Shown here: positions 31,088-40,805 of the stretch, in pieces
Position numbering within the stretch: the stretch's first letter is position 1
How the letters are laid out: every line of letters starts with the position of its first letter
Source: Diplonema papillatum
Taxonomy: Eukaryota > Euglenozoa > Diplonemea > Diplonemida > Diplonemidae
NCBI GenBank assembly: GCA_030068145.1
Contig: JAPJBO010000048.1
Coordinates: forward strand, 186,001-250,000
Reading direction: 5' to 3'
Length of the DNA stretch: 64,000 nt
Translations under genes and position numbers: made by a program
The notes under the pieces: model-generated
The model's database searches: none
What the model was told of the DNA's origin: nothing
The model's input: only the letters and a program-made list of their open reading frames with translations

Positions 31088-31432
31088 GCGTCTGTAGCGT
31101 CTCCAACGTCGACCGGGGCGGAGCCCCTTTGCTTTTGGCGGGCGGGGAGGCCTGCGGCGGCGGCGGCGGCGGCGGCGGCTTCCAGCCGAGGAGCATCATC
31201 TCCTTCACCAGCTCCTTGTCCTGCAGGTCGCGCGGCGGTGAGCCCTCCGAACTCGGAAGGCAGGGCGGCCGCTGATGCCGCCTGGAGCACGGCCCGCTCC
31301 TTCTCGGCTTGCTTCCGCGCGGTGAGGTGCGCCCGCACCTGGGCCTTGTCCCCCGCTGCGTGGGCTTGCGTCGCTTTCTTCGCAAGCGACGCTAGCTTCG
31401 CTTCGCATTCTGCGAGCTTTTTCGCGTGGTCT
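31088..31432 (-). pseudogene. Broken tandem copy of exon 2 (copy A)
   Basis: Same organisation and same extra base as copy B, with a longer GGC (Pro codon) run. Copies A and B share almost all differences from exon 2, so one arose from the other recently. Confidence 0.8.
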
Positions 31433-31553
31433 GCGTTTTGTTTCTTGTGTTTTTTTTTTTTTTTTTTTAAGTTTTTAAAAAGTTAAAGGTCCAGTGTTTT
31501 TAGAGTCTCCGGTTGACCATTCCTGGGGGGGGCTGCAAACACAACAAGCATAC

Positions 31554-31812
31554 CTTCGTCGTCAGCTGCTTCATCACCGCCCAGCTGCCGCAGAGTTGCC
31601 AGGATGTACGGGTCCTTCATATCCGCGTCAGTGAGCTCGATATCTCCATCATCGTCTCCGACGTTTCCATCGTCGCCAACGTCCCCGACATCGGGCACGC
31701 CGTCCAAATCGGGGTCGTCGAGAACCGATGGATCGATGCCCATGGCTCTGAGCTCAGCCGCCGTCGGCCGTGGGGCCGGGCCGCCCTTCTCCTTGCCGCC
31801 TTTGTTCCCCAT
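31554..31812 (-). CDS. Giant DM14/EF-hand-like protein, exon 1
   Basis: The start is the ATG at 31812 (MGNKGGKEKGG); the codons before it, back to an upstream stop, have no ATG. The donor GACGAAG/GTATGC leaves phase 1. After a Gly/Lys N-terminus comes TAAELRAMGIDPSVLDD, an Asp-rich stretch (DVGDVGDDGNVGDDDGD) and the first acidic motif ELTDADMKDPYILATLRQLG. A glycine at position 2 could be myristoylated, but position 6 is not Ser/Thr, so this is weak. A decayed copy of this exon lies about 0.6 kb upstream. Confidence 0.75.
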
Positions 31813-31993
31813 CTGCTGGACGGCGAGGGGGTCCAACCAAAATGCGGGCGAGGAGGAGGGGAGAGCCTGCTTGTAATTTTTAAGCGTTTAGTATTTTTGT
31901 TTGTGCGTATGTGCTATCACCTGTATGGTAATTTCCACAGTACGCTGCCAACTGTCACTTTTTGATAATGACAACCGCCGTGGTTACCATCAA

Positions 31994-32212
31994 GAAATAC
32001 TCGAGGGGCTGCCTTGTGCTTACTTCGAAGGAGGCTAGAGGGGGAGAAACAATACGACTACAAGATGGGTATTTTTTGTTGAACGCTTACGCCGGCCACT
32101 GAACCCAGATTCACCTGTGTTTCGTGTGGGCTACAGCACATTTACCTCCTTTGATCTTTTGCAGCTGGCAGCCTCCTCAAGTATTTCCTACAAAGCAGGT
32201 GCTTATACAAAA
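31994..32212 (+). repeat. MR1 dispersed repeat, full length
   Basis: It runs from AAATACTCGAGGGGCTGCC to GGTGCTTATACAAAA, about 219 bp, and is a good reference copy. Outside the ends no clear target duplication was seen. Confidence 0.8.
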
Positions 32213-32324
32213 GTAAAACCTCTCGCGTGACAACATATTTGCACACTGCATCGTGTGCAATCGCGGTCTTGCGAGTGCACGGGGCTTTAACATTTACCGG
32301 GCAAAAAGACAGGAGCTTGAGTCC

Positions 32325-32560
32325 TTCACATCCGCGTCAGTGAGCTTGATATCTCCATCATTGACGTTGCCATCGTCGCCAACGTTCCCGACATCGGGCA
32401 AGGCGTCCAAATAGGGGTCGTGTTCGAGAACCGATGGGTCGATGCCCATGGTTCTGAGCTCAGCCGCCGTCGGCCGTGGGGCGGGGCCGCCCTTCTCCTT
32501 GCCGCCTTTGTTCCCCTGCTCTGCTGAACGACGAGGGCCCAACCAAAATGCGGGCGAGGA
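32325..32560 (-). pseudogene. Decayed copy of giant-gene exon 1
   Basis: It is homologous to 31610-31850 (TAAELRTMGIDPSVLEHD, then IKLTDADVKD). The ATG equivalent is lost, several codons of the Asp-rich stretch are missing, and no donor is kept. MR1 (31994-32212) separates it from exon 1. Confidence 0.75.
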
Positions 32561-32769
32561 GGAGGGGAGAGAGCCTGCTTGTGATTTTCAGTCCGAGAAG
32601 TCAAGCCTCTTGCATGAAAGCTGGAGTTAAAAAAGCAGGTCCCGATTTTCGGGGGGTACGTTTTGATTGTAGCACACCCGCGTTTCGGGTGTGACTTGAG
32701 AACACCCTCTTTAACTCCAGCCTCTGAGGCTGGACCTCACCGTGTGACAAAAAGTAGAGAGCGAGAGAG

Positions 32770-33045
32770 AGACGAGTTAGAGTGCAGGGACCACCTCTCC
32801 GTGGAGTTTCCGGTCTCCTCACTTCTCTTCGCACTGCTACGGCGGGCGTAAGTTGCTCCGGAGGCGCGCTGCAGGTTGCGGCTCTGCTACAGTGAGTGGC
32901 GGCACCGGAGTTGGTGCTGCAGCGGGCGCTCTGGCCGGCGGGTGAGCTCGTCTCGCGGGGGATCGCCGCCTTGTAACGCTGCGGGCCCTCTTCTTTCTCA
33001 CGACTGCGCGGCCTACGGCGGCTAACACCTTGATGGGAAACTTCA
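32770..33045 (-). repeat. Duplicated 275-bp block (partner 36541-36826)
   Basis: It shares CGGTCTCCTCACTTCTCTTC, CTACGGCGGGCGTAAGT and CTAACACCTTGATGGGAAAC with the 36.5 kb copy. Together they bracket the apyrase locus in the same orientation. On the minus strand the 36.5 kb copy is open and Arg/Ser-rich; this one is not clearly coding. Confidence 0.75.
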
Positions 33046-33569
33046 GCCCGGTCAGAGCAGTGCTTGCGGATACTCGGAGAGGAAACGCGCGAGAAGGAAG
33101 GTAAACATCGACGGATGGAGCAAGACCATTTCATCCCGATCCTTCCCCCCGAAATCTATACCAAAGGGGATACAGAAGCTGCAAGCTGCGCTGCGCCCCC
33201 ATCTGCGTGCCTGGAAAAGTCCGCGCGACAGCCAACGCCCCGCTCCAGTAGCTTCGTGTGAAAAGAAGGACCAGGCTCTCAGCCTCTCCACCATCAACAC
33301 TGCTTCAGAAAAGCCCCACTATTGAAAGTCGAAAGGAACGTCGGTGCAACGTCAACAAGACAACCGGGGTCGGTCTCGTGTAGTCGCGACGTACAACGCC
33401 CCGCTCCCGTAGCTTCGTGTGACAAGAAGGACAAGGCTCTCAGCCTCTTCACCACCAACGCTGCTTCAGAGGTACGTACAAAAAAGCGAGTTGGCAGCGT
33501 TGGACACGTCCTTCGCGCACACTCTCGCTGCGAACTCTGTTACGTTCGTGCAACAACTTCTTCAACGCA

Positions 33570-33835
33570 GCCAGGGTCACAACGACCGCAGAAACGCGCC
33601 CAGCGGCCATGCAGTTTCCATAGGCTCGCTGTCGTAGATGATCTTCTTCGCGATGGTCAGTCTCGTGTCGTTGCGAACGCCCAGAAACTCCAGCAGCGCA
33701 TCCAGGTACGACAGGCCTGGGCAGGTTGCCTCCGCAGACGGCGCGGCGCAGGCCTTCTCCGCATGCCTCGAAAAGTCATCGTCCGTCAGCTTAAGGAGAA
33801 GGCGTACAGCCCCTCCACCTCCGACGCTGCAATGG
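33570..33835 (-). pseudogene. Partial copy of the apyrase 3' end
   Basis: This copy of the last 85 or so codons of the 34.0 kb apyrase ends in METAWPLGAFLRSL with its stop, with an internal deletion around the codons for SRRAVIRRGDF and no upstream coding region. The 3' flank (33488-33640 against 33932-34080) is duplicated too. Confidence 0.8.
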
Positions 33836-34012
33836 AAAATGCCCCAATTATTAAGTGAGCAACTCCAAGAAGATCTTTCGGAACACAAGACACCACGCCC
33901 TGGACATGTTACGTACAAAAAGAGAGTTGGCAGCGTTGGACACGTCCTTCGCGCACACTCTCGCTGCTAACTCTGTTACGTTCGTGCAACAACTTCTTCA
34001 ACGCAGCCAGGG

Positions 34013-35143
34013 TCACAACGACCGCAGAAACGCGCCCAGCGGCCATGCAGTTTCCATAGGCTCGCTGTTGTAGATGATCTTCTTCGCGATGGTCAGTCTC
34101 GTGTCGTTGCGAACGCCCAGAAACTCCAGCAGCGCATCCAGGTACGACAGGCCTGGGCAGGTTGCCTCCGCAGACGGCGCGACGCAGACCTTCTCCGCGT
34201 GCCTCGAGAAGTCCCCGCGGCGAATAACCGCCCGCCGGGAGTCGTCGTCCGTCAGCTTGTGGAAGAAGGAGAAGGCGTACAGCCTCTCCACCTCCGACGC
34301 GGCACCGGCATACCGGCCGCTTCGGTGTTCGAGCACGTCCGCGGCCGCTTGCCTGCAGGTGTGGTAGGTGGTGCAGCGTGCCAGGTCTGGTGAGGATTGC
34401 AGCGCCTGGTTCACGCCGAGACCGTCGCCGCTGACGATGGAGACCTGATGGGTGGTCCCGTGGTACGAGACGGCGGCGCCTTCAAGCCGCGAAGCGGCGT
34501 CTGCGTCGGTGGGCTCGAACACCAGCTGGAACGAGCCGCCGCCGACGTCGAGAATGGCGGACGTGTCGCCTGCCAGCAGACCTCCCGCGAGGAAGTTCAC
34601 GCTTGTCCACGCACTCGCGCCTTCCACATCTCCCGACAGCAGCATGTCCGCCGTGTCGAACTGGATGCCCGCTGCGAACGGCGAACGCTTCAGCAACGAC
34701 AACGCGTCGTGCAACACGCGGTCTGCTTCCTCAGGTGCGCGGCTGCGCAATCCAGCCGTCGCGCCGACGAGGATCCGGGTGTGGGGCACCGAAGCAGCGG
34801 GGATGACGGACAGCGCGAACTGCAGCAGCGGGTTGAAGACCTCTCCTACTTGGTCGCGGCCGAGGACTTTGTCGTGGCCGTGGAACCACTCCCGGACGGA
34901 CGGCCGGCCGGCGGCGGGAGAGGCTGCCGGGTCGGTGACTCTGAACACGTGCGCACGGCTGCCCGTGCTGCCCGCGTCGAAGACCAGGCCCCATTGGCTG
35001 GGGCTGGCGCCTTGAGCAGACTCGCCCGCTGGCTCCGCCTCGGCTGCCTCGCCACGCAGGGCCGGCCGCCAGGGGAACAGCGCGAACCGTAAGAACACGA
35101 TCGCGACGGTCACGAGAACGAACAGGCGGGGCGAGATCGACAT
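34013..35143 (-). CDS. GDA1/CD39-family apyrase (nucleoside di/triphosphatase)
   Basis: A single open exon of 376 codons with ATG at 35143. Residues 6-24 (RLFVLVTVAIVFLRFALFP) form one N-terminal membrane anchor or signal anchor. Apyrase conserved regions: ACR1 VFDAGSTGSR (54-63), ACR2 GATAGLRS (127-134), ACR3 GDVEGASAWTSVNFLAGG (171-188, with the catalytic Glu), ACR4 AILDVGGGSFQLVFE (196-210), and a C-terminal ACR5-like METAWPLGAFL. Family members hydrolyse NTP/NDP to NMP at the cell surface or in the Golgi lumen. One anchor and about 380 residues resemble the ENTPD5/6 type more than two-anchor ecto-apyrases. There is no intron inside the CDS. Broken partial copies lie on both sides. Confidence 0.9.
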   Translation of the reverse strand: MSISPRLFVLVTVAIVFLRFALFPWRPALRGEAAEAEPAGESAQGASPSQWGLVFDAGSTGSRAHVFRVTDPAASPAAGRPSVREWFHGHDKVLGRDQVGEVFNPLLQFALSVIPAASVPHTRILVGATAGLRSRAPEEADRVLHDALSLLKRSPFAAGIQFDTADMLLSGDVEGASAWTSVNFLAGGLLAGDTSAILDVGGGSFQLVFEPTDADAASRLEGAAVSYHGTTHQVSIVSGDGLGVNQALQSSPDLARCTTYHTCRQAAADVLEHRSGRYAGAASEVERLYAFSFFHKLTDDDSRRAVIRRGDFSRHAEKVCVAPSAEATCPGLSYLDALLEFLGVRNDTRLTIAKKIIYNSEPMETAWPLGAFLRSL

Positions 35144-35339
35144 CAGTCGACGAACCCCGTCTTGAGCCCCCCTACTTCTAGGTTGTAGTCGTCGGTGATT
35201 TTTAAAGCTAGCGTTCGGGCAGAATCTTGCCTTTCATGCATGTTTGGCTTAGATGTTAACAAAGGGGATTGGGTGGAGGGAAGTCTGCTGCATCGAGCTA
35301 GACTAATAACTGATGTTTCAGCCAGGTTGCCGACTGGTC

Positions 35340-35550
35340 CTGGTAGCGCACCCTGTCGCATGCTGCGTGCGAAGTCTGGGCGAGGCTGCCGGGTCGGTGA
35401 CTCTGAACACGTACGTGCGGCTGCCCGTGCTACCCGCGTCGAAGACCAGGCCCCATTGGCTGGGGCCGGCGCCTTGAGCAGACTCGCCCGCTGGCTCCGC
35501 CTCGCCGCGCAGGGCCCGGCCGCCAGGGGAACAGCGCGAACCGTAAGCAC
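35340..35550 (-). pseudogene. Partial copy of the apyrase 5' end
   Basis: It repeats GESAQGAGPSQWGLVFDAGS through RVTDPAASP, i.e. ACR1 and its surroundings, then diverges. The membrane segment is shortened and the frame ends early. With the copy at 33.6 kb it shows that the locus was duplicated piecemeal. Confidence 0.8.
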
Positions 35551-35812
35551 ACAACCGCGACGGTTAAAAACAGGTGGGGCGAAATCGGCATTGGTCGACG
35601 AAAACTCGCCTTGGGGTCTGGAGCCTCTTCGAAGACGATTTTAAAAAAAGCAAAGGGGGGAAAATCTTAGTTGGGGGGGGAGCTGTTAGAACGTGCTTAA
35701 CCACACACGGACGAACGACGCATATATTGCGTCGTTTAATGTTGTTCCGGTGAGCATGTACGAAGCCAAATACTCATCGAAAGTGGTCGTCGTTTGTTTT
35801 GTTGGAAATATA

Positions 35813-35970
35813 TCCAGATTTTGGCCATTCTTGGCCATTTTTTGGCGATTTTACGAGATTTTGGCCACTTCGGGCAATTTTTCCAGATTTTGGTCATTTT
35901 TGGCCATTTCTGGCCATTTTTGCCGATTTTTCCAGATTGTGGCCATCTGGAAAAATCGGCAAAAATGGCA
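35813..35970. repeat. TTTTGGCCA degenerate array
   Basis: Irregular units of CCAGATTTTGGCCATT and TTGGCCATTTTTGCCGATTT with an inverted end (ATCTGGAAAAATCGGC). The same array type lies inside the inner element at 50.9-51.3 and 52.3-52.6 kb. Confidence 0.8.
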
Positions 35971-36540
35971 CAGGTCTTTCAAATGCGACCTTCGTCGGGC
36001 AGAAATATCTTCCCCCCCCTCTGAGTATGACCTGAGGCTTACCCAAAAAAGTCCCTTTTTCCTACCCCCCCTCCATCCGTATGTGGTTAGAATAGCAATC
36101 TGCGCATCATCGCACTGGCCCTATCGCCGTCTTCCATCCTCTGAGCAATGGACAAAAAGCGGACCATCACTAGCGCGGAACCTGAGTGTCGTGCAGACAG
36201 GACAGCTGGATTGTCATGGCTCAGTGCGGCTGGTATCGGCCGAAGTTGAGGCAATTTTGTCGCTTGTGTCGTGCGAGGTCCTGTCCGAGTCATTCTAAGG
36301 CATGGTACTGCGAAAACGGTGAACGGCAACACATTAGTTTCGAGCTGGAGACGAAAAACGTGCTCCGAGATAGCATACGTGGGGAGGGGCTTGTTCTTGG
36401 GGAACGGAGAGAAGCTGCTTTCTGCTCGAACCTTTTTCACGAGCAGGGAAGAGCGGTCTTTCTTTTCTTTCGGAGGCCGTGGTGACAACTGTACCGAAAA
36501 AAGCCTGCTGCACGCGCGTCAAGCGTTACGAGCGGCCGAG

Positions 36541-36826
36541 ACGAGTTAGCAGCAGGGACCATCTCTCCGGAGAGTTTCCGGTCTCCTCACTTCTCTTCGT
36601 GCTGCTACGGCGGGCGTAAGTCGCTCCGGAGGCGCGCTGCAGGTTGCGGCTCTGCTCCAGTGAGTGGCGGCACCAGAGTTGGTGCTGCAGCGGGCGCTCT
36701 GGCTGGCGGGTGAGCTCATCTCGCAGGCGATCGCCGCCTTGAAATGCTGCGGGCCCTCTTCTTTCTCGCGACTGCGCTGCCTACGGCGGCGGCTAACACC
36801 TTGATGGGAAACTTCAGCTTCCATTG
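36541..36826 (-). repeat. Duplicated 285-bp block (partner 32770-33045)
   Basis: This is the right-hand copy of the block. A minus-strand frame runs through it from about 37.0 kb (MLNGKEAVCSKDRWTDAKPV, then an Arg/Ser-rich tail RKKRARSISRRRSPAR). I cannot identify the product; it may be a host exon or a chance frame. Confidence 0.6.
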
Positions 36827-37129
36827 AGCGAAGGCTACGTCCTGAGGGTACACGGGTTTGGCGTCGGTCCAGCGGTCTTTGGAGCAAACAGCTTCTTTGC
36901 CGTTTAACATCACTTCTGTCCTCCGTCCAGCTGCAAAACGTGGACGGTCGGCATTGCCGGCGTAAGACATGAAGGCGTGGCGTACGTATTGCAGTTTACT
37001 GAGGGAATAGGAGCAAGACGCATGGCTAGACGAGCATGACCACCTCGAGTTGACACCAGAAGAATTCGGGGTGGGGCTGGCTTCGACGACTAGTAATATC
37101 CCGGTACATGGTAGCACTCCTGACTTGTT

Positions 37130-37250
37130 GCTTGCGCTGTACTCGAGCCCGCGGAGACGATCAACCGTAGGGCAGAGCGGACGGGGTTGTGGCGCCGTAC
37201 TAACTCCGATTCAAAAATTGCATGACGGTTGTTGACCGCTATGCTCTTGC
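37130..37250 (+). repeat. L repeat fragment
   Basis: It shares CAGAGCGGACGGGGTTGTGG with copies at 38750-38870, 55765-56035 and 62930-63175. Confidence 0.6.
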
Positions 37251-37293
37251 CCGGAGTGACCTTGCGAAGAAGGCGGAGTATTTCCTAAAGGGA

Positions 37294-37441
37294 GGGGGTC
37301 GAATAATAACACCTGTGCTATCATTCGATTTGTCGAACACTATAAAAAGTTCCGGGTAGCCGAACAGTAGCAGGATCAAATGGTGATAGTGTTTTTTCGA
37401 CAACCAGACGTGTGTCAAATATCTGTTATTATTCGACCCCC
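37294..37441. mobile_element. MITE with 18-bp terminal inverted repeats
   Basis: The left end GGGGGTCGAATAATAACA (37294-37311) and the right end TGTTATTATTCGACCCCC (37424-37441) are perfect inverses; G and C runs extend further. Internal length is about 150 bp with no ORF. The target duplication is unclear because of the runs. Confidence 0.85.
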
Positions 37442-37744
37442 CCCTTTTACAAAGCAGGTGCTCATTAAAAATCTTGAACCCCTGACGTTCGACACGTGAG
37501 AGCTTTGGTGGAAGGTTCAATGGGCTGCTCGGAACTGAAGTACAAGTGACCTGGTACCTTCACACTTGCGGCTACAGGAAGGTTGAGCTTGGAAAACTTG
37601 ATTCCGCAACTTCGGCTTTTTCTTCCCGGCAAGGGTACGGGGGAAAAACAGCCATCTGGGGTCATGTTGTGTCCGTCCTTGGACAGCGTGAATGTAGATA
37701 CGGTGGCGGCATTATTGCTGTTGCCTGGCGCTAGCCCCCGGCAG

Positions 37745-38500
37745 TTTGCTGATGTGTCACAGCGCCCCCGGCGGTGTGATGATGTGTCACAGCGCCCCCG
37801 GCATGCTGAGGTGTCACAGCACCCCCAGCATGCTGAGGTGTCACAGCGCCCCCAGCATGCTGAGGTGTCACAGCACCCCCAGCATGCTGAGGTGACACAG
37901 CACCCCCGGCATGCTGAGGTGTCACAGCGCCCCCAGCATGCTGAGGTGTCACAGCACCCCCAGCATGCTGAGGTGTCACAGCACCCCCAGCATGCTGAGG
38001 TGTCACAGCACCCCCAGCATGCTGAGGTGTCACAGCACCCCCAGCATGCTGAGGTGTCACAGCGCCCCCAGCATGCTGAGGTGTCACAGCACCCCCAGCA
38101 TGCTGAGGTGTCACAGCACCCCCAGCATGCTGAGGTGTCACAGCGCCCCCAGTATGCCGAGGTGTCACAGCGCCCCCAGCATGCTGAGGTGTCACAGCAC
38201 CCCCAGCATGCTGAGGTGTCACAGCACCCCCAGCATGCTGAGGTGTCACAGCACCCCCAGCATGCTGAGGTGTCACAGCACCCCCAGCATGCTGAGGTGT
38301 CACAGCACCCCCAGCATGCTGAGGTGTCACAGCGCCCCCGGCATGCTGAGATGTCACAGCGCCCCCAGCATGCTGAGGTGTCACAGCACCCCCAGTATGC
38401 TGAGGTGTCACAGCACCCCCAGCATGCTGAGGTGTCACAGCACCCCCGGCATGCTGAGGTGTCACAGCGCCCCCGGCATGCTGAGGTGTCACAGCGAGAG
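37745..38500. repeat. 27-bp minisatellite
   Basis: About 26 units of GAGGTGTCACAGC, then RCCCCCRGCATGCT. Because 27 is divisible by 3, both strands are open throughout, but this is a tandem repeat, not evidence of a protein. Most units are identical, so it is young. Confidence 0.95.
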
Positions 38501-38502
38501 GT

Positions 38503-38990
38503 GTCAGACTAGCCGACCCCGAGGTAGTTGATTCCTTTTTTTGGAAGGTTTTCCTCTACCGGCGGAAGTTGCTTGGGTTTTGCTTTCAGGTTTTGTTTTG
38601 TTTTCTTTTGTGCTTTGTTCTTTGTCTTGTGTGATTTCTTGTTTTCTTGGGTCGAGGCGAGTATTTCGATTCGGTCGTGTGCAAAAACTTCTCCCTCTGA
38701 CAGGCTCTGTGTTCTTTTTTCCATCCTTTCACCAGGCGTGGCGGCATACCTTTGGGCTTCGCGCTGGGGCTTGCACCGCACAAAAGCCCGTAGAGACGGA
38801 GACAGTCAACCACAGGGCAGACGGGGTTGTGGCATTGTGCTAACTCTCTTGCACGCTGCGAAGACCGTTACGTCTTTGCCTTAGAGCGAGTTTGTTTGCC
38901 AAAGGGCAGCAAGCGCCAAAACTAGCGCACCCGAAAGCGGTTGATTCCTTCGACGGATTTTCTCTAAGCCCCGCGGAAGTTGTTTGAGTT
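38503..38990 (-). repeat. Two Q elements and an L fragment
   Basis: The Q blocks at 38503-38580 (CAGACTAGCCGACCCCGAGG) and 38915-38985 (CACCCGAAAGCGGTTGATTC) enclose an L-repeat piece at 38750-38870. No gene was seen. Confidence 0.55.
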
Positions 38991-39250
38991 TGACGTTTCT
39001 ATTTTTTTGAGTGCCCAACCCAGTGGTTTTCCGCTTGGCCAACGAAATGAAACTGGTTGGCTAAAATTTTTCACGGTTCACAAAAAGAGGTCAAAAAAAT
39101 ATCTCTCGACCGATCTTTTTGCAAGGTGTTAGGAGGGTCGGCAGGTTGTGGCTTCCGGCTTGGTGGAGAACTGTGTGTAGATGGAATTCCTGTGGCGAAA
39201 AAAGGTTTTTTAGCCAACCCCATTTGCGTGGAAAAAAGTTTTTGAGGCGG

Positions 39251-39470
39251 AAAATACTCGAGGGACTGCCTTATGCTCATTTCGAAGGAGGCTAGAGGGG
39301 GAGAAAACAATACAACTACAAAGTGGGTCTTTTTTGTTGAACGCTGACGCCCGCCACTAAACCCAGATTTACCTGTGTTCGTGTGGGCTACAGCACATTT
39401 ACCCCCTTTGATCTATTGTAACTGGCAGTCTCCTCAAGCATTTCCTATAAAGCAGGTGCTTATACAAAAC
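39251..39470 (+). repeat. MR1 dispersed repeat, full length
   Basis: It runs from AAATACTCGAGGGACTGCC to GCAGGTGCTTATACAAAA, a reference-quality copy. Confidence 0.8.
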
Positions 39471-39479
39471 ATATTTTTT

Positions 39480-40620
39480 AGCCACACAGGAAAAACACTG
39501 GCCCAGCCCAGGGGGGTTTCCAGGAACCAGGAAGTTTTCCCATTCAACGGGGAACCTGGTCACATATCCTCCAAGACAGAGTATGCTCGGAGGGGCCGCC
39601 GTGCGTTTCGTATGCTTGCAACACACATTCCCAGCAACTGGCGGGCCTCTTCGAGTATTTCCTCAACTCTCCTATCACACTATCTAGGCCGCCCGACAAG
39701 TTTCCGGGACTCCCCTCAAAACACCCCGATACTCAGCCGGAGCTTCGCGGGAAAATGAGGCAGCGGGCGGTGGGACACAGCGTGTCCTGCCCTCCTTGCA
39801 GCTACTCCATTTTTGTCACTACCCGTCAACCCGCAACTCACGCTGCGCGTCTCCTTCTCATGGTATTCCTACCTCTTTTGGGTACGCGCCGACAAGCGCT
39901 GGGCCGTTCTGCGCAAGGTGGTACGGTCCTTTGACAGGTGAGCCAATGCCTCTCATCTCACCGTAAGTCACGGCTGTGCCACGCATACTCTTGACGGACG
40001 CTAGCGCCCGCCATTGTGCACGTGGTTCAGTCGTTGGATGGTATCGACAAGGGGTTTCATTGGACACTCGGATGAGCTTCGTTACTCCACTGCCGATCAT
40101 CAACCGACTTACTAGCATTTCCTGCAAGGCAGGTACATATTCAACGAAATGTGTAGATACTTTGCGCGTTTGAAGGCGTGGGTTTGACAGTGACTGGCAG
40201 GTAAATGGCAGTAACTGCGAGGTGTCTTTGCTTGATAGCAAACGCGCCAAGATTTGTTTAAAAATAAAAAAATAGAGAAACGTTGGTGAGCGGAGGGCTT
40301 GGGGGAAGATTAAACAAGTCCAGCGCCGTAGACTGAAGATCTGTTGCTTGAAACACCTTTGCCGAGAGAAAGGAAAGTGCCTTACTCTCCGTTTGCACCG
40401 TTTTAGTTCTGATATTCTTTCCTTCACAGTTCTCAGGACCCAGGCAGGGCAGCCAGACTTCACTCTCACAATTAGACACTAAGCCTATTGTTGGCGAGCT
40501 AGCCTGACGTTGCTATTACTGGTCCTGGCCGGGAGAGATCCGAGGGAGAAGATTCCCGAAACCACCAACCAATCCGAGGTAGGGTGCAGCAACCAAACCT
40601 CCCACCGAGCTTTTGACCAC
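39480..40620. other. Intergenic, no supported gene
   Basis: I see no splice-bounded frames, tandem arrays or known repeats here apart from short A/T tracts. Confidence 0.35.
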
Positions 40621-40626
40621 TACCTA

Positions 40627-40805
40627 CCCCCGTGCATAAGATGGATGAACAATTCGGGTTTTGGCGGTATCCATCTTAAACACGGGTGCACTGTAGACTA
40701 CAGTGTAGTCGCCTTACACGGGGGTACCTCACCCCCGTGTTTAAGATGGATTGGCATTCTCGCCCGTAATCAAGGGGGTTTGGCTATCCATCTTATGCAC
40801 GGGGG
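40627..40805. mobile_element. MITE with 20-bp terminal inverted repeats (CCATCTTA family)
   Basis: CCCCCGTGCATAAGATGGAT (40627-40646) and ATCCATCTTATGCACGGGGG (40786-40805) are perfect inverses. Internal sub-repeats GATGGAT/ATCCATC and the palindromic CTGTAGACTACAG make it strongly foldback. CTA flanks both sides if the two extra G bases are counted as part of the element. A decayed copy is at 28905-29100. Confidence 0.85.

Larger units (their letters stand above)
10277..31812 (-). other. Gene span: seven-exon giant protein with DM14-like and EF-hand-like modules
   Basis: Exons at 31812-31554, 30225-29587, 22823-21976, 17027-16221, 15081-15001, 13735-12782 and 11518-10277 join at GT-AG sites with matching phases (1,1,0,0,0,0) into 1609 residues plus a stop. 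The protein has three layers: six short acidic motifs of the type DLQDPEILAEMARLGG (exons 1-3); helical hairpins of the type AxxARxxGDxxxAxxxLxxK, similar to DM14 repeats of CC2D1/Lgd; and four degenerate EF-hand-like modules of the type VKxLFDxYDxxRTGHW (exons 4-7). I saw no C2 domain and no FYVE finger. DM14 proteins act with ESCRT-III in endosomal sorting, so an ESCRT-linked role is an inference only. Introns range from 1.1 to 6.8 kb and carry LINEs, microsatellites and exon copies. Confidence 0.8.

Noticed and set aside
31554-31836. Earlier start for the giant protein at 31836
   Set aside because: The codon there is TTG; the first ATG is at 31812.
37583-38512. A 309-codon repeat protein
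   Set aside because: The 27-bp minisatellite unit is a multiple of three, so frames stay open by arithmetic. There is no start or flank support.
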